From the NCBI GenBank assembly GCA_945928865.1, contig CAMENZ010000002.1:62001-126000 (forward strand): a stretch of 64,000 nucleotides of DNA. Reading direction: 5' to 3'. The notes under the pieces are model-generated. The model was given only the letters and a program-made list of their open reading frames with translations, did no database searches and was not told the origin of the DNA. Positions 42,136-51,579 of the stretch are shown piece after piece; within the stretch, counting starts at the first letter, position 1; each line of letters opens with the position of its first letter. A program made the position numbers and the translations under genes. The DNA is from an uncultured Clostridia bacterium (GTDB lineage Bacteria; Bacillota; Clostridia; Peptostreptococcales; Anaerovoracaceae).

Positions 42136-44598
42136 TTAAAGTTCTCTAAGACTTACACCTAATTTTTCCTTAAGATTTTCTAAAACTAAACTATGAGCTT
42201 TCTGAACATCATCTTCTGTAAGAGTTCTGTCATTATGTCTGTAAGTCAAGCTAAATGCCATAGACTTCTTACCTTCACCAATCTGGCTGCTGCGATATAT
42301 ATCAAACAGTCTTACATCTCTTAATATGGTATTATCAGATGCTTTTATTACCTTTTCAATTTCAGCCACCGTCATAGATTCGTCGCATAAAAGGGCTATA
42401 TCTCTAGTCATAGCCGGATACTTAGGAAGTGGTCTATAGGCTTTAGTTGTATCTGCTAATTCAAAAATATTATCAAACATAAGCTCACATCCATAGCATC
42501 TAATACCTATTCCATATTTTTCTGAAACTTCCGGATGAATTTCGCCCATAATTCCTAATTCTACTTCTTCTTCCCTATCTCCATTTTCCAAATGGGCTAT
42601 ATGTTTAGCCACAATTCTGCCACATCTACCCGGATGATAAGTTCCATATTCTGTTTCAGGCACAAACTCTAAATCTTCAATGCCTAATTTATTTAAAAGG
42701 GTAATTACCACACCCTTTAAGGTAAAGAAATCTACTCCCTGTCCATACATTCCTATAGAAAGATTGTAGCTTTCCATAGGTAACTCCTGTGGATTTAATA
42801 CATTCTCCATAAATGTATTTCCAATTTCAAAAGCCTTCATTTCAGCTAAATTCCTAGAGTAGTTTCTACCCATAACTTCTAACATCTGAGGCATTAAAAT
42901 GGTTCTCATTACAGAAGTATCTTCACCTAATGGATTCAGTATTTTTACAAAAGCTCTTTCCCAAGAATCTTCCTCAATCCTAACATTGTCAACACTCTTA
43001 GGACTTACAAAAGAATAAGTCTGAATTTCATTCAAGCCTATGCCTGTTAAAGTATCTTTAGCTAAATCTTTTAAGTCTCTATCAGGGCTCTGACCCGCTT
43101 CATTATTTCCCTTAGGAATAGTTACAGGAAGTTTATCATATCCATAAAGTCTAGCTATTTCTTCTACTATATCCTCTTCAATTTCAATATCCTGTCTAAC
43201 AGTAGGAGGAGTTACAATTAAATCATCAGCCGTACCCTCCACTTTCATTTCCAAACTTTCAAGATACTTGACCATCTGGTCTCTATCCAAGGAAATTCCT
43301 AAAACCTTATTTATTCTACTAACCCTTGCATTTACAGATTTTGCTGAAATGACATTAGGATACACATCTACTCTGTTTCCTACAACTGTACCTGCACCTA
43401 ACAGCTCTATTAAATAACAAACTCTGTCTGCAGCTGCCTGACAAAGGTTAGGGTCAATGCCCTTTTCATACCTGCTGGAAGCCTCTGTTCTAAGTCCCAA
43501 TTTTTTAGCAGTGGTTCTTACAGAATTAGCTTCAAAATTAGCAGATTCAATTACTATAGTTGTAGTATTCTCCGTAATTTCAGAATTTAATCCACCCATT
43601 ACACCAGCTACTGCTACTGATTTTTCACTATCGTGAATCATAAGCATATTTTCGTCTAACTGTCTTTCGCTGCCATCTAAGGTTGTAAACACTTCCCCCT
43701 TATCCGCCTGTGAAACCACAATTTTATGGTCCTTTAAAGCTTCAATATCGAAGGCATGAAGAGGCTGTCCATATTCAAGCATAACATAGTTAGTAATATC
43801 CACTATATTATTTATAGGACGCATTCCCGCATGAATTAAACGCTTCTGAAGCCACCATGGAGACTGTCTGACTTTTACATCTCTAACAACTCTGCCTACA
43901 TATCTCTTACAAAGGTCGCTCTTTATCTCTACAGAAAGAAATTCCTCTGCACTTCCTTCTTCCTTTTCGCACTTAGTATTAGGATATTTTAGCTCTGTTC
44001 CAAAAGTAGCCCCTGCTTCTCTTGCCATACCTATCATAGACAAGCAATCAGGTCTATTAGGAGTAATTTCAAAATCTATAATCTCATCCTTAAGACCTAA
44101 GGCATCACTGAAATCCATTCCTAAAGTATATTCACCTTCTAAAATCCAAATTCCATCTTTCTGGTTTACAGGTACCACCTTATCTTCAAAACCTAATTCT
44201 CCAAAGGAGCACAACATTCCATAGGATTCTACACCTCTAAGCTTACCTTTAGTAATCTTAGTGCCGCCTTCTTCCTTAGTTTTTCCATGAAGAGGACCCG
44301 GAATTACAGAATTGTGAAGAGCCACCGGCACTAAAGCCCCTTCAAAGACATTAGTTGCCCCTGTAACTATCTGAACAAAATCCGCCTGCCCGATATTCAA
44401 CTGGCAAACTACCAATTTATCTGCATCCGGATGTTTTTCAATCTTCTCAATTTTTCCTACTACTACATTCTTAAAATCTCTGCCTACCAGCTCTAAAGTT
44501 TCCAAATTAGAGCCGGACATAATCATTCTATCACAGAATTCTTCCGGCGATACTTTTATATCTGTATAATCTTTTAACCACTCTAAACTTACAATCAT
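42136..44598 (-). CDS. pheT: Phenylalanyl-tRNA synthetase beta subunit
   Basis: 820 residues. Domains in order: EMAP-like tRNA-binding domain (about 40-155, VVVGKIEKIEKHPDADKL), B3/B4 editing region with GMAREAGATFG to NNIVDITNYVMLEYGQPLHAFD, B5 (QDIEIEEDIVEEIARLYGYDKLP), catalytic-like core, and the C-terminal FDX-ACB domain (YRPLPKYPAMTRDIALL). Works as an alpha2-beta2 enzyme with PheS, encoded 16 nt upstream. Confidence 0.97.
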   Translation of the reverse strand: MIVSLEWLKDYTDIKVSPEEFCDRMIMSGSNLETLELVGRDFKNVVVGKIEKIEKHPDADKLVVCQLNIGQADFVQIVTGATNVFEGALVPVALHNSVIPGPLHGKTKEEGGTKITKGKLRGVESYGMLCSFGELGFEDKVVPVNQKDGIWILEGEYTLGMDFSDALGLKDEIIDFEITPNRPDCLSMIGMAREAGATFGTELKYPNTKCEKEEGSAEEFLSVEIKSDLCKRYVGRVVRDVKVRQSPWWLQKRLIHAGMRPINNIVDITNYVMLEYGQPLHAFDIEALKDHKIVVSQADKGEVFTTLDGSERQLDENMLMIHDSEKSVAVAGVMGGLNSEITENTTTIVIESANFEANSVRTTAKKLGLRTEASSRYEKGIDPNLCQAAADRVCYLIELLGAGTVVGNRVDVYPNVISAKSVNARVSRINKVLGISLDRDQMVKYLESLEMKVEGTADDLIVTPPTVRQDIEIEEDIVEEIARLYGYDKLPVTIPKGNNEAGQSPDRDLKDLAKDTLTGIGLNEIQTYSFVSPKSVDNVRIEEDSWERAFVKILNPLGEDTSVMRTILMPQMLEVMGRNYSRNLAEMKAFEIGNTFMENVLNPQELPMESYNLSIGMYGQGVDFFTLKGVVITLLNKLGIEDLEFVPETEYGTYHPGRCGRIVAKHIAHLENGDREEEVELGIMGEIHPEVSEKYGIGIRCYGCELMFDNIFELADTTKAYRPLPKYPAMTRDIALLCDESMTVAEIEKVIKASDNTILRDVRLFDIYRSSQIGEGKKSMAFSLTYRHNDRTLTEDDVQKAHSLVLENLKEKLGVSLREL

Positions 44599-44614
44599 GG
44601 TACTAAATTCTCCT

Positions 44615-45637
44615 TTATTTAAACTGCTCTATAAATCTCATATCATTTTCGTATAATAAACGAATATCATCTATTCCATATTTAAGCATGGCTACACGCT
44701 CTACACCCATACCAAAGGCAAAGCCTGTATACTTTTCAGTATCTATACCGCCTACATTTAAAACAGATGGATGAACCATACCGCAGCCTAAAATTTCTAT
44801 CCAGCCGGAACCCTTACAAACTCTACAGCCTTTGCCCCCACACTTAAAGCAACTAACATCCATCTCAGCTGATGGCTCTGTGAAAGGGAAATGATGAGGT
44901 CTAAATTTCGTCTTAGTTTCTTCTCCAAACATTTGCTTAGCAAAGCTATCTAAAACACCCTTAAGGTCAGCCATAGTAATACCTTCATCTACAACTAAGC
45001 CCTCTACCTGATGGAACATAGGACTATGAGTAGCATCAGGTGTATCACATCTAAAACATCTTCCCGGTGCAAACACTCTAATTGGAGGTTTCTGAGATTG
45101 TAAAGTTCTAACCTGAACAGGAGAAGTCTGAGTCCTTAAAAGCACTTCCTCATTCACATAAAATGTATCTGTCCAATCTCTTGCCGGATGATTAGGTCCC
45201 GCATTCAAAGCATCAAAATTATTAAATACAGTTTCAATCTCAGGTCCCTCAGTTAAAGTAAATCCCATAGACTTAAAGACCTTAGCAATTTCCTCCATAG
45301 TAACTGTAAGAGGATGCTTAGTTCCCAGCTTTATTTCCTTCGCCGGTTCAGTAATATCAATTTTTTCTGCTCTAAGCTTTGCTTCCTGAGCCTTTTCCTT
45401 TAGAGCCTTAAAAGCATTATTGATAGCAGCTTCAATCTCTCCCTTAGTTTGATTGGCAATTCTACCCATTTCTTTACGGTCTTCCGGGCTAAGTTTTCCC
45501 ATACCTTTTAATATTTCGGTGAGTTGTCCCTTCTTACCCATTACCTTGATTCTAATTTCTTCCAACTCAGGAAGACTTACAACCTTTTCAATCTGCTCTT
45601 TCGTTTCCTCTAAAATACCTTTTAATATTTCCTGCAT
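44615..45637 (-). CDS. pheS: Phenylalanyl-tRNA synthetase alpha subunit
   Basis: 340 residues. Coiled-coil arm at about 1-90, then the class II core: HPLTVTMEEI, GPEIETVFNNFDALN, HPARDWTDTFYV, LLRTQTSPVQ and FRCDTPDATHSPMFHQVEG. A Cys cluster (SCFKCGGKGCRVCKGSGWIEI) and GFAFGMGVERVAML complete it. The assumed ATG at 45637 has AAAGG 13 nt away, which is far. An 8-codon ORF (45622-45648) overlaps the start. No T-box is present, unlike many Firmicute pheST operons. Confidence 0.96.
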   Translation of the reverse strand: MQEILKGILEETKEQIEKVVSLPELEEIRIKVMGKKGQLTEILKGMGKLSPEDRKEMGRIANQTKGEIEAAINNAFKALKEKAQEAKLRAEKIDITEPAKEIKLGTKHPLTVTMEEIAKVFKSMGFTLTEGPEIETVFNNFDALNAGPNHPARDWTDTFYVNEEVLLRTQTSPVQVRTLQSQKPPIRVFAPGRCFRCDTPDATHSPMFHQVEGLVVDEGITMADLKGVLDSFAKQMFGEETKTKFRPHHFPFTEPSAEMDVSCFKCGGKGCRVCKGSGWIEILGCGMVHPSVLNVGGIDTEKYTGFAFGMGVERVAMLKYGIDDIRLLYENDMRFIEQFK

Positions 45638-45699
45638 TTTTTCGTCATAACCTTTCTGCTTTAATTATCAATTTATATATAAATACTTAATATACTGTT

Positions 45700-46497
45700 T
45701 TATTTTCTGAGAGCCTCATACATCAAAATCCCACCTGCCACACTTGCATTCAAAGATTCAATGTTTCCTACCATAGGAATCTTAACCCTTATGTCTGCCT
45801 TGTTCATAAGTTCTTCCGAAATCCCATTGCCCTCATTACCTATTATAATTGCTACATTTTCCCTTAAATCCACTTCATAATAAAATAAATCCGTATCCAA
45901 AGATGTCGCAACCAATTTCTTATTTCTCTTATTTACAAAATCCACCAAATCAGAAACTGTATCTAATAAAATTATGGGAATTCTGAAAAGGGAGCCTGTG
46001 GCAGAACGAACAACCTTAGAAGAATACACATCCCCACTGCCTTTTAAAACTATTACTGCCTTAAAACCTGCACCATCAGCAGTTCTAATTAAAGTCCCTA
46101 TATTACCCGGGTCTTGAAGTCTGTCTAAAACTATATAATTGCCTTTTTCTCCATTAGCTAAACATTCATCTAACTCAATTTTTCTTTTTTCTACTACTGC
46201 AATTATCCCTTGGCTCTGCTCTGTTTCAGAAATTTTATCAAATAAATTTTTGTCTAATACAACTAATTTATCCATTACAGCATTCTTAATATCTTCTAAA
46301 GAATTCCAATCCTTATTAAAAAAATCTACTCCTTCTTTGACAAAGACTACCTCGACAGGCACATTATTTTTAACAGCTTCAGCTAAAAGATTTTCGCCTT
46401 CGATTAAATATTTATTCAATTTGTCACGATATTTTTTAGACTTTAGCTGTTCAGCCATTTTATATGTTTTATTATCTTTAGACCTAATTTCCTTCAT
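45700..46497 (-). CDS. TrmH/SpoU family 23S rRNA 2'-O-methyltransferase
   Basis: 265 residues from the ATG at 46497 (AGGTG 7 nt upstream). An N-terminal substrate-binding domain (YLIEGENLLAEAVKN) is followed by the SPOUT knot motifs: DPGNIGTLIRTADGAGF, IIGNEGNGIS and IPMVGNIESLNASVAGGIL. The enzyme transfers a methyl group to a ribose 2'-OH in rRNA or tRNA; position unknown. It lies upstream of pheST, a frequent pairing. Confidence 0.92.
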   Translation of the reverse strand: MKEIRSKDNKTYKMAEQLKSKKYRDKLNKYLIEGENLLAEAVKNNVPVEVVFVKEGVDFFNKDWNSLEDIKNAVMDKLVVLDKNLFDKISETEQSQGIIAVVEKRKIELDECLANGEKGNYIVLDRLQDPGNIGTLIRTADGAGFKAVIVLKGSGDVYSSKVVRSATGSLFRIPIILLDTVSDLVDFVNKRNKKLVATSLDTDLFYYEVDLRENVAIIIGNEGNGISEELMNKADIRVKIPMVGNIESLNASVAGGILMYEALRK

Positions 46498-46523
46498 AAA
46501 TGGACACCTGTAATTTACCACAA

Positions 46524-46544
46524 AAGCCGGCTTGTCACCGGCTT
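46524..46544. terminator. Hairpin terminator after ftsZ
   Basis: AAGCCGG (46524-46530) and CCGGCTT (46538-46544) form a perfect 7-bp stem with a 7-nt loop, 15 nt after the ftsZ stop; four T residues follow on the minus strand. A longer T-run exists on the plus side, where no gene needs it. Confidence 0.65.
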
Positions 46545-46558
46545 AGTTTTTTTATTCA

Positions 46559-47755
46559 TTAAAGAAAGCTTGGTATTTCAAACCTTGAAGTACCCTGCTC
46601 ATCTTCTTCCTGCTTAAAGATTTCTTGAAGAGTAACTTCAGTGCCATTTAAGCCCTCAACTCTTCCTATAACATCCTCTCCCACACTACTGGTTCCTAAA
46701 GTACTACTGGTTTCTTTAGGAGTATTCATACCTGTACTATGAACTTCCGGTTTGCTTACAGGTTGCTGAAAGCCACCTATAGGTGCATCTAAACCTTCAT
46801 CAAAACCTGTTGCAATTACAGTAACTCTGATTTCGTCTTCCATAGTCTCATCTATAGCCGCACCGAATATCATTATACATTCTCTATCTGCCTGCTCTTC
46901 AACTTGGCTGGCGATTTCGTTAATTTCATACATACCTAAGTCATATCCACCTACTACATATAAGAGGATAGCCTTAGCACCTTGTATAGTAGTTTCCAGA
47001 AGCGGACTCTCTATAGCAGTTTTTACTGCATCGGCAGAACGCTTTTCGCCCTTTCCATAACCTACTCCCATGTGTGCCACACCTCTGTCTGTCATTACAG
47101 ACTTAACATCGGCAAAGTCCACATTGATTAAAGCCTCATCAGAAATCAGATTGGATATACCCTGAACACCCTGTCTCAAAACATCATCTGCCATCTTAAA
47201 TGCATCTAACATAGATGTAGTTCTCTCGCAGTTTTGAAGCAGCTTATCATTAGGCACTATCACTAAAGAGTCTACATACTTCTTTAAGAATTCAACTCCT
47301 AATTCAGCCTGTCTTTTTCTTTTTGCCCCTTCAAAGGAGAAAGGTCTGGTAACTACACCTACTGTTAAAATACCCATGTCCTTAGCAGTCTTAGCAATTA
47401 TAGGCGCTGCACCTGTGCCGGTACCACCGCCCATACCTGCTGTAATAAAGACCATATCTGAGCCATCAATTAAAGCAGCTATGTCATCTAAAGTTTCCTC
47501 AGCAGCTTTCTGTCCAACTTCCGGATTCGCTCCTGCTCCCAAACCTTTAGTAAGTTTTTCTCCAATCTGAACCTTAGTTTCAGCAGCACATCTATTAAGT
47601 GCCTGTCTATCAGTATTTACAGCGATAAAATCAACGCCCTTAAGTTCAGCTTCTACCATTCGGTTTACTGCATTACAGCCACCTCCGCCTACACCAATTA
47701 CTTTGATTATCGCACCTTTTTCCATATTTGTAACGAACTGTATCATGTCATCCAT
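46559..47755 (-). CDS. ftsZ: Cell division GTPase FtsZ
   Basis: 398 residues. [17 protein letters not shown] at the N terminus, the tubulin signature [13 protein letters not shown], and the T7 loop [11 protein letters not shown] are intact. A variable linker (about 320-375) leads to the conserved C-terminal peptide RFEIPSFL that binds SepF and other partners. AGGAGG lies 10 nt before the ATG. It is separated from ftsQ by 0.7 kb and has its own likely promoter (47804-47812), so it is expressed independently of the upstream wall cluster. Confidence 0.98.
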   Translation of the reverse strand: MDDMIQFVTNMEKGAIIKVIGVGGGGCNAVNRMVEAELKGVDFIAVNTDRQALNRCAAETKVQIGEKLTKGLGAGANPEVGQKAAEETLDDIAALIDGSDMVFITAGMGGGTGTGAAPIIAKTAKDMGILTVGVVTRPFSFEGAKRKRQAELGVEFLKKYVDSLVIVPNDKLLQNCERTTSMLDAFKMADDVLRQGVQGISNLISDEALINVDFADVKSVMTDRGVAHMGVGYGKGEKRSADAVKTAIESPLLETTIQGAKAILLYVVGGYDLGMYEINEIASQVEEQADRECIMIFGAAIDETMEDEIRVTVIATGFDEGLDAPIGGFQQPVSKPEVHSTGMNTPKETSSTLGTSSVGEDVIGRVEGLNGTEVTLQEIFKQEEDEQGTSRFEIPSFL

Positions 47756-47803
47756 TAAATCATAACCTCCTACACTCTAACTTCCACAGGATTATCTTTT
47801 TAT

Positions 47804-47812
47804 ATAATATCA
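47804..47812 (-). promoter_or_regulatory. Possible extended -10 promoter of ftsZ
   Basis: On the minus strand TGATATTAT (47812-47804) matches an extended -10, about 50 nt before the ftsZ start. No good -35 is seen. Confidence 0.4.
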
Positions 47813-47864
47813 TATTTTTGTATTAAATGCACTCTTTTTTTAAGCATTTTCAAGGAAATTTCAA

Positions 47865-48110
47865 CAAAACTATGGTATTTTTAGATTTTACATAAAAATA
47901 GACTATAGTGCGGTTGCAAACCCCTAAAAATAGTATAGATTTTAGAATTTGTAAGAAACTGCACTATACTATGTGAGCTGACTTCATTAAAAATAGTTAT
48001 TTTTTTAGATTTTGTAAGAAATCGCACTATTTTATTTTATCAAGAAATATTGTAAATAGTGAGTATCAGAGATTTTACAAGAATTCACACTATTGAAGTT
48101 GTGGGTAATC
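47865..48110. repeat. Degenerate 62-nt tandem repeat between ftsQ and ftsZ
   Basis: A core of the type AGATTTTGTAAGAA recurs at 47883, 47944, 48007 and 48070, that is every 61-63 nt. It is followed by a CACTAT-type end and preceded by AATAGT, so units can fold as hairpins closed by AATAGT/ACTATT. A further related stem lies at 48162-48198 (TAGTGGTAAAT pairing with ATTTGCCACTA). No ORF with a ribosome binding site was found in 47756-48458. Confidence 0.75.
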
Positions 48111-48356
48111 ACTAACATCTGTTATATAGCACTATTTCAAGCCTTATGCAGGCTAATTCTGTAGTGGTAAATCTATAACATATACTATTTGCCACTATTT
48201 TCACCTTACAAATAAGCCTGTGCAATTAAAACTCTTCTAGAAAGTAAGGGGAAACTGTAAATTATAACCCTAAAATCAAAACCCAAATTCTGACTTATAG
48301 GACAAATTCTTTAATCAATATTTTAGACAAATCTTTCAGCAAATTTATCCAATCAT

Positions 48357-48401
48357 AAAAGAGGCTATTAACTATACAAGATAGCTTAATTAACCTCTTT
48401 T
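48357..48401 (-). terminator. Terminator of the mraZ-to-ftsQ wall cluster
   Basis: AAAAGAGG (48357-48364) pairs with CCTCTTTT (48394-48401), with weaker inner pairing, about 60 nt after the ftsQ stop. U-rich tails are present in both directions. Confidence 0.65.
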
Positions 48402-48458
48402 ATTATTCATATTTTTTTCACACTAAGAGCAAATATCATTTTCAATAGTATCACCACT

Positions 48459-49208
48459 CTAATCCAACTTAGGGGTAAATGAAATGTAATTATCTCCGCT
48501 TATAGTTATAGTTCCTCTTTCAATTTTTTTCTTAAAGAGTTCACTTATGACTAACTGTAAGTTTTTAGTCTCTATAGAATCTTTCAAATGTTCAAAGGAA
48601 CCTTCGCATATTAAGTTATTAAGCACATAGGCATCTATTCCCTTTTTAGAAACAGTTAATGCCTTAAAGTACATATCGTTCTTAGATGCAGCCTCTAAAA
48701 TTTCCATTGTCTGCCGCATGAGGACCTTCTGTTCCATCTCAATAGGCTCTCCAATATTCAATTTACTTATGGTCATACCTCTAAGTATGGTAAGTTCAGG
48801 TTCTACAGAAGTTCTTCTTAAAACAGTTCCTTCGTTATCGATTACTATAAACTTACTACCATATACCGCAGCAGCCACCTGCCGCCTTTCATCCAATTCT
48901 ATAACTATAGTATTAGGTAACTTTCTCTTTATAGAAATATTTTTCATGTAAGAGTCTCTCTTAAGCCTTTTTTTAATTTCGCCTGTATCCACTCCTATAA
49001 AAATATTTCCTCCTGTTTTACAGTTTCCCATGTGCAAAATCTCATCATCAGAATAATAACTGTTGCCCTCTACTTCATAGGTTTTCACTTGAAATATAGG
49101 TGACTTCATTAAAAAAATCAAGGTAGCACAAACTAGGATAAAAAATGAAAATTTTATCCAGAATTTCATCCTATTCTTCCTTATTAAAATTTGTCTATGC
49201 TCTTTCAC
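48459..49208 (-). CDS. ftsQ: Cell division protein FtsQ/DivIB
   Basis: 249 residues from a GTG at 49208 with AGGTGG 5 nt upstream; a GTG at 49217 overlaps that site. A basic N terminus, one membrane helix (about 17-37), then a POTRA domain (FQVKTYEVEGNSYYSDDEIL, IKKRLKRDSYMKNISIKRKLPNTIVIELDER) and the FtsQ beta domain. It forms the FtsQ-FtsL-FtsB/DivIC scaffold at the septum. Last gene of the cluster before the noncoding gap. Confidence 0.9.
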   Translation of the reverse strand: MKEHRQILIRKNRMKFWIKFSFFILVCATLIFLMKSPIFQVKTYEVEGNSYYSDDEILHMGNCKTGGNIFIGVDTGEIKKRLKRDSYMKNISIKRKLPNTIVIELDERRQVAAAVYGSKFIVIDNEGTVLRRTSVEPELTILRGMTISKLNIGEPIEMEQKVLMRQTMEILEAASKNDMYFKALTVSKKGIDAYVLNNLICEGSFEHLKDSIETKNLQLVISELFKKKIERGTITISGDNYISFTPKLD

Positions 49209-49234
49209 TAAGTCCACCTACTATTTTATAAAAT

Positions 49235-50341
49235 TTATTTTCTCAAATCAGCCTTTATAGTTTCATAAATAATTTCTAAAGCTCTAAGTGGCGCAGCCTC
49301 TTTACTAGCTTCACTTAAACGCTCGATTTCTTCCGGATTTTCTCTAAGTCTATAAATCTCCTGTTTCAATCTATCAGCACTAAAATCTTTTTCCTCGATT
49401 AAAATAGCTCCACCCTTATCAGACACAGCTTTCGCATTATAGAATTGATGATTGCCCGTAACATTAGGAGACGGAATGAGAATAGAAGCCTTTCCACAAA
49501 CAGTAGTTTCCGCAACTGATAAAGCACCGGCTCTGGAAACAACCACATCTGCACCGGTTAAATAAGAATCCATATTATCTATGTAATCTTTAACCCTTAT
49601 ATTATCACAAATGGTGAGCCCTTCTTCCCTAAATTTATCTAAAACATCTTGAAAATACCATTTTCCCGTTCCAAATACTAAAGTTGTACCCTCTTTTCCA
49701 TTTATTTCTTTAGCTAACTCATATACAGCTTCATTAATTTTCTCTGCTCCTAAGCTGCCGCCAAAAGTAAATATGACAAAATCTTCTTTAGATATACCGA
49801 TTTTATCCCTAGCTATACCCTTATCTAAATCAAAAAAACTTTTTCTAACCGGATTTCCTGAAGCGACTAACTTTTCTCTATTTTTAAAGTATTTACCGCC
49901 TGCTTCAAAACCCAAAAATATTTTTTCCACATAAGGCTCTAACTTTTTATTCGCCATGCCAGGAAAAGCATTTTGCTCATGAATATAAGCTTTGGCACCG
50001 AAAAGTTTTGCTGCTAAAATAACGGGGAAACAAACATATCCGCCCGTGCCGATGACCACATCAGGATTAAATTCCTTCATGATTTTTTTTGCCTGCATAA
50101 CGCCTTTTAAAACAGTCATCCCTGTTTTAATCAGCTCCAAAGGTTTCTTTCTGGCAAACCATCTGGCATCTACTAATCTAAATTCGTAGCCTGCCTTAGG
50201 TACAACTTCGCTTTCAATCCCCTTTTTATTTCCTAAGTAAAGAACCTGACAATCTTCTTCCATTTCTCTAAACTTATCAGCTATAGCAATGGCAGGATAA
50301 ATATGTCCTCCGGTTCCACCTCCTGTAACTATTATACGCAT
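49235..50341 (-). CDS. murG: MurG, lipid II-forming GlcNAc transferase
   Basis: 368 residues; transfers GlcNAc from UDP-GlcNAc to lipid I on the inner membrane face. IIVTGGGTGGHIYPAIAIA at the N terminus, HEQNAFPGMANK, FGGSLGAEKIN and ADVVVSRAGALSVAETTVCGKASILIPSP are the GT28 signatures. AGGAG precedes the ATG. It lies between ftsW and ftsQ. Confidence 0.97.
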   Translation of the reverse strand: MRIIVTGGGTGGHIYPAIAIADKFREMEEDCQVLYLGNKKGIESEVVPKAGYEFRLVDARWFARKKPLELIKTGMTVLKGVMQAKKIMKEFNPDVVIGTGGYVCFPVILAAKLFGAKAYIHEQNAFPGMANKKLEPYVEKIFLGFEAGGKYFKNREKLVASGNPVRKSFFDLDKGIARDKIGISKEDFVIFTFGGSLGAEKINEAVYELAKEINGKEGTTLVFGTGKWYFQDVLDKFREEGLTICDNIRVKDYIDNMDSYLTGADVVVSRAGALSVAETTVCGKASILIPSPNVTGNHQFYNAKAVSDKGGAILIEEKDFSADRLKQEIYRLRENPEEIERLSEASKEAAPLRALEIIYETIKADLRK

Positions 50342-50406
50342 AGTTTCTCCTATCTGACCTTAACTTTTTTATAGTCGGATTTTGAAATATATTTCCAAAT
50401 ATCCTC

Positions 50407-51579
50407 TTATTTCTTAGATATATTTACTAAAATACCCATAAGTGCCATAAATATCCACAGAGCATTACCACCATAACTTATAAAAGGTAAAATTACCCCT
50501 GTTGGTGGCATACAAGATGTTACAACTGCAAAGTTAATAAACACCTGAACCCCTAGCATTATAGTAATACCGGAAGCAAACATCATTCCTGTATAATCTT
50601 TAGCTTCAATGGCTATTTTACATCCACACCACATTAAAATTATATAACATATTACTAAAAACAGTATGCCTAAGAAGCCTAATTCTTCGCCTACTATGGC
50701 TAAAATAAAGTCATTTTGGGGCATAGGAAGGTATAGCGTTTTCTGAACACTATTTCCTAATCCCAAACCTGTAACCCCTCCGGTTCCAAGCGCCAACAAT
50801 GACTGCACTACATTATAACCCGTGCTTAGAGGATCTGCAAAGGGATCTAAAAAGCTTTGAATTCTAGCCATTCTGTAACCGGTAGTATCCAGCATAACCG
50901 CCGCAACTCCCACAAAAGCTCCCATAATTATCAAACCTATTACATGAGACCATTTGATTCCTGCTACAATTAACATACCCATAGCTATAAAAACTACAGT
51001 AGCCGCAGTACTCAAATTAGGCTGCTTAATAATCAATAAAGCATATATTCCTGTCAATCCCAAAATGGGAACTACACCTTTTCTTATATCCGAACCCCAC
51101 TTAGGATGCCTTGAAAAATAGCCGGTTATAAAAATAATCATTGCCATCTTAGCCATTTCTCCCGGCATTATGGTTATAGGTCCGATTTTTATCCATCTAG
51201 TAGCTCCATAGGCGTTGCTACCTATCACAAATACTAAAATCAAAAATATAAATCCTATAATATAAGCAAAGAACCACAAATTCGCCCACAAGTGATAATC
51301 TACTCTGGCAAAAAACCACATAATAAGTACCCCTGTAATAAGCCAAACAATCTGCCTTATAAGATAGTGATACGGTGTTCCATATTCATTTATTGATAGA
51401 TAATAACTTGCGCTAAAAATCATTACAGTACCAAATATAGTTAAAATCGCCACCATAATAGGTACTAAAAAGTTGCCTTTTTTACTCTTTCCGGCAGGCT
51501 TTCTATCCTTAACTCTAGGCATTTCCAATAGGTTATCGCTATAGCGCAGTGATTTTTTTCTAACTCCTGATTTCGTCAT
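50407..51579 (-). CDS. ftsW: FtsW-type peptidoglycan glycosyltransferase (SEDS)
   Basis: 390 residues, about ten membrane helices after a 35-residue basic cytosolic head. SEDS hallmarks: ARWIKIGPITIMPGE-type block (TRWIKIGPITIMPGEMAKMAMIIF), KQPNLSTAA with the catalytic-region Asp replaced by Asn (see below), and the C-terminal PPTGVILPFISYGG. Polymerises lipid II with its PBP partner encoded in the same cluster. SEDS proteins often read KQPDLGT here, so Asn at this place is a difference to check; the catalytic Asp proper lies in the large outer loop. FtsW versus SpoVE cannot be separated by sequence alone. Start shares one base with the murD stop. Confidence 0.92.
   Translation of the reverse strand: MTKSGVRKKSLRYSDNLLEMPRVKDRKPAGKSKKGNFLVPIMVAILTIFGTVMIFSASYYLSINEYGTPYHYLIRQIVWLITGVLIMWFFARVDYHLWANLWFFAYIIGFIFLILVFVIGSNAYGATRWIKIGPITIMPGEMAKMAMIIFITGYFSRHPKWGSDIRKGVVPILGLTGIYALLIIKQPNLSTAATVVFIAMGMLIVAGIKWSHVIGLIIMGAFVGVAAVMLDTTGYRMARIQSFLDPFADPLSTGYNVVQSLLALGTGGVTGLGLGNSVQKTLYLPMPQNDFILAIVGEELGFLGILFLVICYIILMWCGCKIAIEAKDYTGMMFASGITIMLGVQVFINFAVVTSCMPPTGVILPFISYGGNALWIFMALMGILVNISKK

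Noticed and set aside
45638-45699. T-box or other leader before pheST
   Set aside because: Only 62 nt lie between the upstream stop and pheS, and no T-box core sequence is present.
47865-48110. The ~62-nt periodic repeats as a CRISPR array
   Set aside because: The repeat copies are too diverged, the intervening parts are partly conserved rather than unique, and no cas genes are present.
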